Shown here: positions 1-8,487 of the stretch, piece after piece
How positions within the stretch are numbered: the first letter of the stretch is position 1
Layout of the letters: each line of letters opens with the position of its first letter
From: Acanthamoeba sp. SK_2022b
Lineage: Eukaryota; Discosea; Longamoebia; Acanthamoebidae
NCBI GenBank assembly: GCA_027943245.1
Contig: JANDJZ010001076.1
Span: forward strand, 1-15,912
Length of the DNA stretch: 15,912 nucleotides
Direction of reading: 5' to 3'
Translations under genes and position numbers: made by a program
Notes under the pieces: generated by a model
The model's input: only the letters and a program-made list of their open reading frames with translations
What the model was told of the DNA's origin: nothing
Database searches by the model: none

Positions 1-270
1 GGAGGAGGCGTGGTGTGGACGGGAGCGTGGGATCGCGAGGTGGGCCTGCTCAGCGTGGACCACCTGCTGGCGGCCGGAAGCGAGGGCCCTGGCCCTGGCC
101 CTGGACCCGAGCCCGCCCAGGAGGCCACGGTGGCCGGGGGCTTGTTCTACACGGCCGCCCACGCGCAGGTGCCCGCCCTCTCGCTTCCTCGCTGCCCGCC
201 GGCTTCGGCTTCGTGGGCCACCACTGAGCGAAGAGACCGTCATTCGGCGGAGAGGGAGCGTAACCAGTGA
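1..270 (+). CDS. 3' end of an unidentified gene (partial)
   Basis: An open frame runs from the window edge to a TGA at 268-270, giving about 89 residues. It starts with a Trp-rich stretch (VVWTGAWDREVGLLSV) that vaguely recalls one WD40 blade, followed by a Gly-Pro run encoded by a GGCCCT hexamer repeat (86-107) and an Arg/Glu-rich tail. I do not recognise the family. A GT at 170 directly after CAG could be a splice donor, so the true C-terminus may differ from the read-through. An AATAAA at 392-397 lies about 120 bases after the stop and would serve as a poly(A) signal. The opposite strand is also open here (50-433), so coding on + is likely but not certain. Confidence 0.35.
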   Translation, partial: GGGVVWTGAWDREVGLLSVDHLLAAGSEGPGPGPGPEPAQEATVAGGLFYTAAHAQVPALSLPRCPPASASWATTERRDRHSAERERNQ

Positions 271-607
271 CATCACTCCGCCTATGGGCACGTAGGTGGA
301 GTTTGCTTTGCTCTCGCGATTGGCGGGTGGGGAAAGGCGGTGGCGGGTTCGGCTGGGGCGGTTGGTTCGCTGCGGCGGAAGAGAGCCCCCGAATAAAGCA
401 TTTGTAGAATGCGTGGCGAAAGCAGCGAGACATTCTTGAAATTTCATAAAGGCCCGAAAAGCCGATAAAAAGAATGTGGGAAACGACAAGGAACGCGACC
501 CTCCGCTACAAAAGGCGCCAACAAGTCTGTCTTGCGGTCTTCATCTTCATCCAAGCAAGCTAGCATCTCCCATTCTACGTACATCCAAAACCCGCAGAGC
601 AAGTATC
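271..607. other. 3' UTR of upstream gene and promoter of the Ser-rich gene
   Basis: No gene is visible. The stretch holds the AATAAA at 392-397, probably ending the upstream transcript. Further on are A/T-rich core-promoter-like motifs (GATAAAA at 464-470 and TACAAAAGG near 507) and a pyrimidine-rich stretch with CTTCATCTTCATCC around 538-552, a plausible start region for the transcript whose ATG is at 608. These roles are inferred from position only. Confidence 0.35.
392..397 (+). terminator. Poly(A) signal AATAAA
   Basis: A canonical AATAAA hexamer lies 122 bases after the TGA at 268-270 and upstream of the next gene. It would end the transcript of the partial leftmost gene. Confidence 0.4.
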
Positions 608-928
608 ATGGCTTCCCTGTCATCGATTGATTTGTCCATGTGGGGCAAGAAGAAGTCGCCCCCGGCCTCGCCCACGTCATACTATCAGCAGGACCAGGCG
701 GACAGCTACTCGTCGTCGGCTTCCTACCACACGTCGAGCTTCGACGCCGAGCCCGTGCAGTCTTCTGGCGGCTGGCGACAGTACCTCGGGTGGGGCTCGA
801 GCTCCAACTCGGCCACGACTTCGCCCACTTCTGCCTCGCCCACCTCTTCATACTTCACATCGAAGAGATCTGAGGAGGAACGAAGACCCATCCGCGGCCT
901 GTCTGGACAGGACAGGAAGTACACTTGA
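608..928 (+). CDS. Small Ser-rich protein of unknown function
   Basis: A single-exon frame of 106 residues starts at the ATG at 608, the first good ATG after a promoter-like region, and ends in TGA at 926-928. The frame stays open upstream but without an ATG. The product is rich in Ser, Thr, Tyr and Pro, with an N-terminal MASLSSIDLSMWGKKKS, repeated SPTS motifs (near residues 18-22 and 81-90) and a central aromatic patch GGWRQYLGWGSSS. The tail is basic/acidic (KRSEEERRPIRG). There is no signal peptide, membrane segment or recognised domain. Several SP and TSP sites would suit proline-directed phosphorylation, which is inference. I do not recognise it. A GT at 919 could be a donor, so a further exon cannot be excluded. 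Confidence 0.55.
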   Translation: MASLSSIDLSMWGKKKSPPASPTSYYQQDQADSYSSSASYHTSSFDAEPVQSSGGWRQYLGWGSSSNSATTSPTSASPTSSYFTSKRSEEERRPIRGLSGQDRKYT

Positions 929-1332
929 AGAAGGAGCAGTGCTTGCCAACTTCTACCACCATCAGATCAAGTACTCGGCTCGATCAGATCTGTACATCTA
1001 CAGAAGCAGCTGATTCTGAAGCCCCAACTACAGCCACAGGGCATATTTGTATAAAGAAGAAAGGACATGTACAAAGCATGTAAGCCTGCAATGTCAGGTC
1101 CTTATATAAACCAATCTCAGAATCCAATGTAAGAATTCACACACGAAGCAACCAACCGCAACAGCACCATTTCCTGGGCCTTTTTCTTCGGCCCTTTTCT
1201 TTCTTCATAACACAGAAGCAGACACGGAGGCATGGAGTCACCAGCATCATCGTCGTCCTCACAACAGCCTGGAGCTGTGGCCCCACACGGTGCCCCACCA
1301 CGCTCGGTCTACAGAGAGGAGAAAAAACGGAG
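929..1332. other. Intergenic: 3' UTR of Ser-rich gene and 5' region of the GTPase gene
   Basis: The first part (929-1080) is probably 3' UTR; a TATAAAG near 1050 could act as a weak poly(A) signal. TATATAAA at 1103-1110 is a good TATA box for the GTPase gene. An ATG at 1232 opens a frame that continues into the GTPase only if the first intron is retained; see the findings. Confidence 0.45.
1103..1110 (+). promoter_or_regulatory. TATA box of the GTPase gene
   Basis: TATATAAA stands about 120 bases before the ATG at 1232 and 220 before the preferred ATG at 1333. A start site about 30 bases downstream would give a 5' UTR of roughly 200 bases. Assigned by motif and position only. Confidence 0.4.
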
Positions 1333-3279
1333 ATGGCCATCTTTCGATCTTGTGTGCCCCCCCCCCACGCGCAATGGTTGTTTCACACGTTGGTGCGTGG
1401 CCGTGTGCGTGTGCGTGTGCGATCGGCCTGCAGCCATTCCGGTGACGGTGTTGACGGGCTACCTGGGCTCGGGCAAGACAACGCTCCTCCGACGACTCCT
1501 GCACCAGCACGCCCACACGCCGCTCCGTCTTGCCGTCATCGAAAACGAGGTACGTCGCACACGCACACGCACACGCACACGCACACGCACACGCACACGC
1601 ACACGCACACGCACACGCACGTGTGCATGCAACCAGTCATGAACGCGCGCGTGTGTCGTGTGTGCGCAGTTTGCGACCTCCAACATCGGCACGGAGAACG
1701 AGCTGCGCGAGGACGCGCAGCACGCGGCGTGCACGGCGCGGATCATCGAAACCAGCAGCGGCTGCCTGTGCTGCTCGGCCGGCGGGAAGGACTTCAAGCG
1801 CGTGCTGGCCCAGCTCGTCGACCACCGCGACAAGTTCGACCACGTCATCATCGAGACCACCGGCCTGGCCGATCCCGCCTTCGCCTCCGTCTTTCTCAAC
1901 AAGCCCAAGTTAGCTCACCCAATTCATGTCCAAACGCGCGTCTTTGTGTGCTCACATGACCGTGTGCTGTGTGCTGTGCGTGATGCGTGTGCTTGTGCGT
2001 GGCATAAGGCTGCGAGCGCACTACAGGCTCGACGCGATCGTGACGTTGGTGGACGCGCAGAACGTGCGGCGACAGCTTGCCGCGGGCGCGCAGAGCAAGG
2101 GCGCGCAGGAGTCACGCGACATCGGGATCGAGGTCATCAACGAGGCCGAAGAACAGATCGCGCTCGCCGGTACTCATACGAGAACCGCGAAACGCGAAAC
2201 TCGGCGTGTGACGCTCACTTGGGGGGGGGGGGGCGTTCAAAGATCGAATCCTGCTCAACAAGGTGGACCTGGTGCCGGCCAAGGAGTTGAACGAGATCGA
2301 GCGGCTGGTGCGGGAGCTCAACCCGTCGGCGCCCATCACGCGCACCGAGTACTCCAAGGTCGACGCCGCCAGCATCCTCAACATCAACGCCTTTGACGTC
2401 GACAAGACGCTGGAGCGCGACGAGGGATTCCTCAACTTTCGGTACATCACGCACACGTCCACGCATTCCAACCTGATTGGCTGACCCAATGCACGCACAG
2501 GCCGTACCGCCAGCACGACTCGCGCATCCAATCCGTCACTCTCCGCAGCGAGGTAATATTTATTTTTATTTTCTATTTAAACAAAATATTACAGTTTTTA
2601 TCCACGTTTATTGTTAATATTTTTTATCTTTCGTTTGGTTAGGGTGAGTACGCGATGGTGGACCTGCAGCGATGGGTCGGGCTGCTCCTCAAGGAGCGGG
2701 GCGACACCATCCTCCGCACAAAGGGCGTCGTCCACGCTCAGGGTGGCCGCAGGTACGATGCCACGCACACGTGCACACGCACACGCACACGCACACGCAT
2801 ACAAACAGCGGCCATGGCTGAATCTACAGCACAGGTTCGTGTTGCAAGGCGTGCACTCCACGTTCGCCTTCGAGCCCAACGACCACGTATACATGCCACA
2901 CAACGCCAAGCCCCCGGCCACTACCGAGCCAGCCGACACCGGCGCCGCCGCCAAGACGAATCGTTTCGTGTTCATCGGCCGCGACCTCCACCCGAAGGAG
3001 CTCCTCGAGCACTACCAGCGCCACCTTAAGCAACGTCAAGGCGAGGGTGGCGCCGACGACGAGAGCGTGCCGAGCGTGCGGGTCGAGGCCTGGACCGGCG
3101 CGAGCGCGGGACGAGGTGGCGCGCGGTGGGCGTCGTCGCTGGCGGTCTTTGGCGTGCTCTATCTGTTCTCGCGCTACCGCGACGCTGTGACCGCCGCGCT
3201 GGGCCTCCCGAGCGAGTGGGCGTGGCTGCTGGTGGTAATCGCCGTACTCGTCGCCGCCTTCACCAAGCGACTCTTTTGA
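1333..3279 (+). CDS. COG0523/CobW-type metallochaperone GTPase with C-terminal membrane hairpin
   Basis: Exons 1333-1351, 1434-1549, 1670-1908, 2009-2169, 2243-2441, 2501-2552, 2643-2752 and 2835-3279 join in frame to 446 aa. Family members load Zn or other metals onto client proteins using GTP. Seen: Walker A GYLGSGKTT (15-23), the metal-binding GCLCC (76-80) of the CxCC type, ETTGLADP (107-114), the guanine-specificity motif NKVD (184-187), and the C-terminal CobW_C region ending in FVLQGVHSTFAFEP. Unlike usual members, it ends in two hydrophobic segments (about 397-410 and 427-441), predicting a membrane-anchored protein. It lacks the CPELVPI motif by which animal ZNG1 binds METAP1, so the client is unknown. 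The start at 1333 is preferred because it splices in frame at 1352 (GTGTGC) and gives a short N-terminus (MAIFRSSIPVTVLTG) typical of the family; ATG 1232 is an alternative. Intron 1550-1669 is a CACACG array. Confidence 0.88.
1556..1622 (+). repeat. CACACG hexamer array in a GTPase-gene intron
   Basis: About eleven near-perfect copies of a CA/CG hexamer fill the middle of intron 1550-1669. Alternating purine-pyrimidine sequence of this kind can form Z-DNA. It is spliced out of the model, because the exon frame continues cleanly from ENE to FATSN across it. Confidence 0.9.
2221..2233 (+). repeat. 13-base poly-G tract in an intron
   Basis: Thirteen consecutive G lie inside intron 2170-2242 of the GTPase gene, ten bases before its acceptor, where a pyrimidine tract would be expected. 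Similar G or C runs occur in other introns of the window. Confidence 0.9.
2764..2801 (+). repeat. CACACG hexamer repeat in an intron
   Basis: Repeated CACACG units lie in intron 2753-2834 of the GTPase gene, the same unit as at 1556-1622 and 11033-11068. Confidence 0.8.
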
Positions 3280-3294
3280 TTATTTTTTTTGTTT

Positions 3295-3312
3295 TATTTA
3301 TTTAAATAAATA
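3295..3312. terminator. Palindromic bidirectional poly(A) signal
   Basis: An 18-bp perfect palindrome centred at 3303/3304 carries AATAAA on the + strand (3305-3310) and, as TTTATT at 3297-3302, on the - strand. It sits between the stop codons of two convergent genes (3279 and 3404), so one element could end both transcripts. Sequence seen; function inferred. Confidence 0.5.
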
Positions 3313-3401
3313 TTTAACCCCATGCTTCCATTCTCCAGCAACCCTTTACATCAGCAAATAACAACAAAAATGATTCAAATTAACAATCACTCCCTGCCTT
3401 G

Positions 3402-4213
3402 CTACGCGTGCGCGCCGCCGTTCGCATCGGAGGTCTTGGGCGGGTAGTGGAAGAGGAAGAGGCGCTGTCCCGAGGGAAGCTTGTGCACCTTGTCCGGCAC
3501 CCAGTCCGCGACTTGTGGTTGTCACAAAATACTCGCAGGGTCAGTGAGACGGTGAGGCTGTGGCTTACCAGCTGTGCTCACGTACCGGGGAACTGGTAGG
3601 CCACGACCCGAGCGCCAGGTTTGAGGAATCGGCCCAAGACCTGCTTCATCTTCTTATTGCCGTGCTCGCTCAGGTACATCGTCACCACCGACGCATCCCT
3701 GTGATCGAGCAGCACGCCACGGCACAGCATAATGCATCAGGGCCGGACGCGCACGCACGCACACAGGCGTGAATGCAGGACAAGCGGAAATGCAGCGTGT
3801 ACGTGTAGTCGACTTCGAGAGCGTTTTGCTTGAGGATGGTGATGCGGTCTGCGAGCCCGCTGCGCTGAGCGTTGACCCTCGCCTCCTTCACCAGGGCGTC
3901 ATCGAGCTCGATCCCGACGCACCGCGCCCCATACTTGCGTGCAGCCTCGACGCACATTCCTACACACGCGCACGCACATTTAAAGGAGAGCGGCAGGCGA
4001 GCGCGCTGGAGTGACAGCGAGCGAGGGCGGCTGGTCGGACATACGCCCGTCGCCGCAGCCGACGTCGAACAGGCGGTCGGTGTGGGTGAGGGCAGCGAGC
4101 TTGAGGATTTCGGAGACGATGTATTCGTTGGTGGGCACGTAGGGCGCCAGATACTTGCCGTTGAGCGCCCACCCGGCCACGAACCGCCACCACGTCCGCA
4201 GGGCCAGACCCAT
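3402..4213 (-). CDS. FAM173/ATPSC-KMT-like SAM-dependent methyltransferase
   Basis: On the - strand, exons 4213-4045, 3959-3803, 3698-3586 and 3511-3402 join in frame to 182 aa, a usual size for this group. Seen: the family entry motif LAPYVPTNEYIV, SAM-binding motif I DVGCGDGR (50-57, split by intron 1), acidic residue E74 in VGIELDD that would hold the SAM ribose, and the motif DASVVTMYLSEHGN (110-123) followed by LKPGARVVAYQFP and DWVPD. This order matches the FAM173 proteins, some of which methylate lysines of mitochondrial ATP synthase c-subunit or ADP/ATP carrier; the substrate here is unknown. No membrane segment is obvious, though the N-terminus (LALRTWWRFVAGWAL) is amphipathic. The ATG directly follows an AG, so a 5' UTR intron or an upstream exon is possible. 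It is convergent with the GTPase gene and divergent from the kinase gene. Confidence 0.85.
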
Positions 4214-4516
4214 CTCCGTGCCGTTTATATTTATTTTTATCTTGATAAATATTTCTTCGCCCGAGAAAGAAGAAATCGGAGATGGAAAAATGATAAAGAA
4301 ACCGAAGGAATACCCGGTCGACGTTAATTAATACAATGCAGCTAATTAAATTGGCCTGACCATCGCCACAAAGCGAACAACAGAGCACGGAAGGAGTCAC
4401 AGATCTTGCTTTTCTAAACTACTCTTAAGAAGTACATCTTTATTCGTGCCACGCATTATTTCCAATTGTTTGGGGGTTTATTTATTGGAGTTAATCCTAA
4501 ATTTTCTCGTTTTAGG
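4214..4516. promoter_or_regulatory. Divergent promoter region, methyltransferase (-) and kinase (+)
   Basis: About 300 bases separate the two start codons. The left edge (4224-4256) and right edge (4470-4512) are AT-rich. A GTACAT donor at 4432 and TTTTAG at 4510-4515 directly before the kinase ATG would define an 84-nt 5' UTR intron resembling the AT-rich introns in the gene bodies. On the other strand, AT-rich sequence ends in an AG just before the methyltransferase ATG, suggesting the same. The shared core promoter would then lie near 4290-4430. No clear TATA box is seen. Confidence 0.45.
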
Positions 4517-5708
4517 ATGGCAACCCCGAGTTCGCGAACATCGTCTCCCCTAATGGAGGGCTGGCTCACGAAGGAGGGCGGTACCATCAAGTCCTGGAAG
4601 AAGCGTTGGTGTATCTTCGCCGACGGCCAGATTACCTACTACACCGCCCCTCCCTCCAAGGCACCCCTCTCCGTCTTCTCACTAATTGTATTTTTAAAAG
4701 CAATAACCATTTTATTCCTATTTTTATGGACAAAACGTTAATTTTTAATTTTTAAAAACATGCAGAACGGAAAGGTGAAGGGTTCCATCCCGTTGAAGAT
4801 AATGGAGAAGGTCCAGAAGAACGACTACAAGAAGAAGAAGAACCTCTTCGAAATCCAGACCCCCGACCGCAACTACCACCTCTTCGCCGCCACCGGCGAG
4901 GTGAGCCGCCCCTCCCTCCTTGGCGCCACACACGCACACACACACCGCACTGCTGGACACGACACGCGTCGCTTTTCGTTCTTTGTAACTCGGACCTAAA
5001 AACAACAACAACAACAACAACCGAGGCCTTGAGTTGACTCGTGTGCGCGCGTGTTGCATGGTAACAGGAAACCGACAAGTGGATTCAGGTCCTCAGCGAT
5101 GCCCTCGCCGAAACCAAGGTAACTGCTCTCTCTCTCTCTCTCTCTTGCTCGCTCACGTATACAATCCAACGCTCTTCGTACAGGAGGCGCCGGGGTCGTC
5201 GACCTCCACTTCAACCTCGACCACGGCGTCGCAGCCTGCTCCCAGCGGCTCCGTCGGCAACGGCTCCAGCCCCGACGCCAACAAGGTTCGCAAAGTGGCA
5301 CATCACAACGCGCTGCGGCGAATGAGCGCGCACGTGTGTGTGTGTGTGTGTGTCAAACGATTGACAGGCGTGACGCTTCCCGCAGGAGGTCGAGCCGGAG
5401 AGGGTGAAGGTGAACGACTTCCAGTCGCTCAAGGTGATCGGCAAGGGCTCCTTCGGCAAGGTCCTCCAGGTCCGCTACAAGAAGACCGGGCAGATCTTCG
5501 CCATGAAGGTCCTCAACAAGAAGACCATCCTCGACCGCAACGAGCTCGTACGTCATCCCCGCCTTTGCGATTTGTTGTTGTGCGAGGGAGGGCTGACCCG
5601 AGGGAACGCGTTCGCACACACAGGACCACACGCGTGCGGAGAAGAACATTCTGATGAGGCTCACCTGCCCGTTCCTCGTCCGCCTCTACTACTCCTTCCA
5701 GACCCAAG

Positions 5709-5771
<63 letters not shown>

Positions 5772-7250
5772 ACACACACCACACACCGCCACAACACGCA
5801 ACGCCAGTGCTTGTTGGGGGGGGGGGTTGAGCGTGTGCTCATGGAGCGATATTGGGGGGGGGGCGTATAGACAAGCTCTACTTCGTGATGGACTACGTGA
5901 ACGGCGGAGAGCTGTTCTTCCACCTCCAGAAGGAGAAGACGTTCGCGCCCAAGCGCGTCCAGTTCTACGGCGCCGAGATCGTCGTTGGCCTCGAGTACCT
6001 CCACAACCAGGGCGTCATCTACCGGTACGCGCGCGTTTCTGTGCGTGTGCGTGTGCGTGCGTGCGTTCTTGCAGATGCGTGCTGTGTGGCGTGTGCTGAT
6101 GACGTGGCTGTGTGGGCCAACGCAGCGATCTCAAGCCGGAGAACATTCTGATCACGGCCGAGGGCCACATCTGCATGACCGACTTCGGCATCTCCAAGGA
6201 GGGCCTCCTGGCCAAGGACGACCGCACCGCCACCTTCTGCGGCACCCCCGAATACCTCGGTACAGCCCCTCATTCAAAAAAATGTTTTTTATTTTATTTC
6301 ATTTCAATTATTTATTGATTTATGTTTATCAGCGCCGGAGGTGTTGGAGGGCAAGGGCTACGGAAAGGAGGTCGATTGGTGGAGCTTCGGCACCCTCATG
6401 TACGAGATGTTCACCGGCCTGGTACCGTCACCCCCCCCCCCTCTGTCGCTTCGTTCTTTTCACTGCTCGCGTCTCACGCGTGCGTGTGCGCCGTTGCGTG
6501 TTGTGGCGGCCAGCCTCCGTTCTACAGTGAGGACGTGCAGCTGATGTACTCCAAGATCATGAACGCCAAGCTCAAGTTCCCCTCCACCATCCCCACCGAG
6601 GCGGCCAACCTCATCGAGGGCGTACGTCGGCCCACCTCCCCCTCTCCCCTCCTTCTCCCTCCTCCCCGTGGCTCACCATCGCACGCCCCCAAACGACCAA
6701 CGAACCCACACAGCTGCTGAGCCGCGATCCCAAGGAGAGGCTGTCGGATCCTGTCGCCATCAGGGTAAACCCCCTCCCTCTGCCCAGGAGGCAAGATGCA
6801 ATGACTGACGCACGCATGCACCGTACGGCCACCTGCAGGCCCACCCCTACTTTGCCAACATCGACTGGGACAAGCTCATCAAGAAGGAGATCACCCCGCC
6901 CTACGTTCCGCCTGTGGTGCGCTTAATTAACTTATTTATTTATTTAATGAAATATTTTTAATAAATAAATAACTTTGTTAATAATTCTTGTTTTGTTATG
7001 TCCAACAGAAGAGCGAGCTGTCGACGGACATGATCGACCCCTCGTTCACCGGTGAGGACGCCACCCTCTCGGTCACCGACGTACGTATCCTTTCTTCCCG
7101 CCCGCGTCCTCCTGGTCCCTCCCCCAATCTCACGCCGCCGCCCTGCCTCGCTCTCTGGCCGCCGCCCGCTCCCAGAACGCGGAGCTGTCCAAGGCCGAGC
7201 AGGACAACTTTGGCGGGTTCACCTACGTCGCGCCCTCCAATCTCAAATAG
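4517..7250 (+). CDS. AKT/PKB-type AGC protein kinase with N-terminal PH domain
   Basis: Exons 4517-4672, 4766-4900, 5068-5118, 5184-5285, 5386-5547, 5624-5708, 5871-6024, 6126-6259, 6333-6421, 6514-6621, 6714-6764, 6839-6916, 7009-7080 and 7176-7250 join in frame to 483 aa, the size of AKT. The PH domain (about 13-113) has K19, K28 and R30 with the same spacing as the PIP3-binding K14/R23/R25 of AKT1. A Ser/Thr-rich linker (115-148) follows. Kinase domain: glycine loop GKGSFGKV (167-174), catalytic K189, helix-C E208, YRDLKPEN (D283), DFG (301-303), activation loop [13 protein letters not shown] with T318 as the expected PDK1 site. The C-tail ends in hydrophobic motif FGGFTY (471-476, T475 the expected TORC2 site). 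No Thr-Pro turn motif lies between them. It probably acts at PIP3-rich membrane in motility, uptake and growth signalling. Intron 6 (5709-5870) starts with GC. Confidence 0.92.
5126..5144 (+). repeat. CT dinucleotide tract in an intron
   Basis: A CT microsatellite lies in intron 5119-5183 of the kinase gene, where it may serve as an extended pyrimidine tract. Confidence 0.7.
5328..5352 (+). repeat. GT dinucleotide tract in an intron
   Basis: A GT microsatellite of about twelve units lies in intron 5286-5385 of the kinase gene. Confidence 0.75.
5709..5870 (+). other. GC-AG intron of the kinase gene
   Basis: The exon before it must end at CAAG (5708) and the next begins ACAAGCTC after TATAG, giving [15 protein letters not shown] across the junction. 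This leaves GCACAC as the donor; no GT is available in the right phase. The 162-nt intron also holds the 60-base CA array and two poly-G runs. Confidence 0.75.
5710..5770 (+). repeat. CA dinucleotide array, about 30 units
   Basis: A pure CA tract starts directly at the intron donor, then degrades into CCACACACC variants to about 5790. Poly-G runs follow at about 5815-5826 and 5854-5863 within the same intron. Confidence 0.95.
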
Positions 7251-7743
7251 TGCAATCGTTCGCGCAAACGGCTGGTGCGCGGGTGCTGGCGAGCCCACTG
7301 GCCAAAGAGAGCCGCCACCGCCGCTCACCCCCCCTCCTCCCCGTTGCCTCACGCGAATGTATGAATATAATTCTCCTTTTTACAATGCCAAACACGTCAA
7401 GGAGGAAGGTGGGGGTGAAGCTTGCACCATCTTTTGGACAACTTGATGTGATCACATTATGCCAGCAGTGTGTCCATGGAGGGATGCTTATGTTGACAAT
7501 TGCCTTGATGTTCATGCTTGCATGGGGGGCGTGTGTCAGGAAAGGCCAGTGGTGTTTCCTCCTAAGACTTGGCAAGGAGAGCAACCCAAACAAGGCAAAC
7601 AGCCGCAAACGTTCCAATTGGAAGTTGGGCCGGTAAACCTGCGGGCAGCGTTGGAGTGTTAGCAGACCGCAGGGAGCGTTCCGGAAAGCCCGCACCAGCC
7701 CCGCTGCGGGTGATCGCGCGTTGTCGTCTTCGCAAGGCGGAAG
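7251..7743. other. Intergenic: kinase 3' UTR and ZIP-gene promoter region
   Basis: I see no convincing gene. The first 130 bases are probably kinase 3' UTR. The part at about 7400-7600 differs in texture, with few CpG and many TG/CA, and recalls the larger CpG-poor block at 12897-13684. From about 7600 the sequence is again CpG-rich and leads into the ATG at 7744. A long frame on the - strand (7243-7830) has no recognisable motif. Confidence 0.4.
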
Positions 7744-8453
7744 ATGGAGCAGGCAGAGGCCATGGGCTGGGGCGTGCTGAGCGCCAGCGCCTTCCCCATC
7801 GGCTGCCTCTTGGGTCTGGTACGACCACACTTAACTTGTATACAAATCAAACCAACATCTATCAAGAGGGGCAAGTTCAACTAGCGGGTCATTTGCACGA
7901 GTGTTCAAAAATCAAATATTCTATTTATTTCTCCAATATCACAGATTAGTAAAAAGTGCTGACGTGTGGCTACCACGACCGGTGAGGGCAGTGTCTGCCG
8001 AAGACGCCGCTGTGGCTGCGCGGCATGCTGATGGGCTATGGAGGCGGCGTCATGCTCAGCAGCCTCGCCCTCTCGCTCTTTGGCGAGTGGCTCTCTCACC
8101 CACACCAGTTCGGACGCGGCGCCACAAGCGTCCTCCTCGCCTCCTCGCTCGTCGGTACCCTTGGCTCGCCCGTCAACACACAACTCACAACACACGCTCG
8201 CTAACGAGCTGTGAGATGGTCGGCAGGCGGAGTGCTGTTTGTGTTGCTGGACTCATTTCTGGAGCAGCGCGGCGCGTGGATGCGCCGCCTGTCGGCCAAT
8301 CGCAAGCGGTTGCGGAGGTGGCGATCGCGCCGCCTGCGCCCGCTCCTGGCCAAGCTCGCGCGCAACACCAAACGCAGGAAGAGCGCGACGGGCGCCGAAC
8401 GCGACAACCTCGAGTCGATGCAGCTCGCCCTCGAGGAGGAGGCACGATCCCCC

Positions 8454-8487
<34 letters not shown>

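Noticed and set aside
50..433. 127-residue frame on the - strand opposite the leftmost gene
   Set aside because: Pro/Arg-rich product typical of antisense GC-rich sequence, no domain; it also runs across the AATAAA region.
1556..1622. Regular hexamer repeats considered as a CRISPR-like array
   Set aside because: No unique spacers and far too short a unit; a simple microsatellite in a eukaryotic intron.
5700..5800. CA/GT arrays read as Thr-His or Cys-Val coding runs in several long frames
   Set aside because: All lie between exons whose family motifs join exactly when the repeat is removed; they are intronic.
7243..7830. 195-residue frame on the - strand between kinase and ZIP-like genes
   Set aside because: No motif, and it overlaps the kinase stop and the first ZIP exon; probably chance openness.
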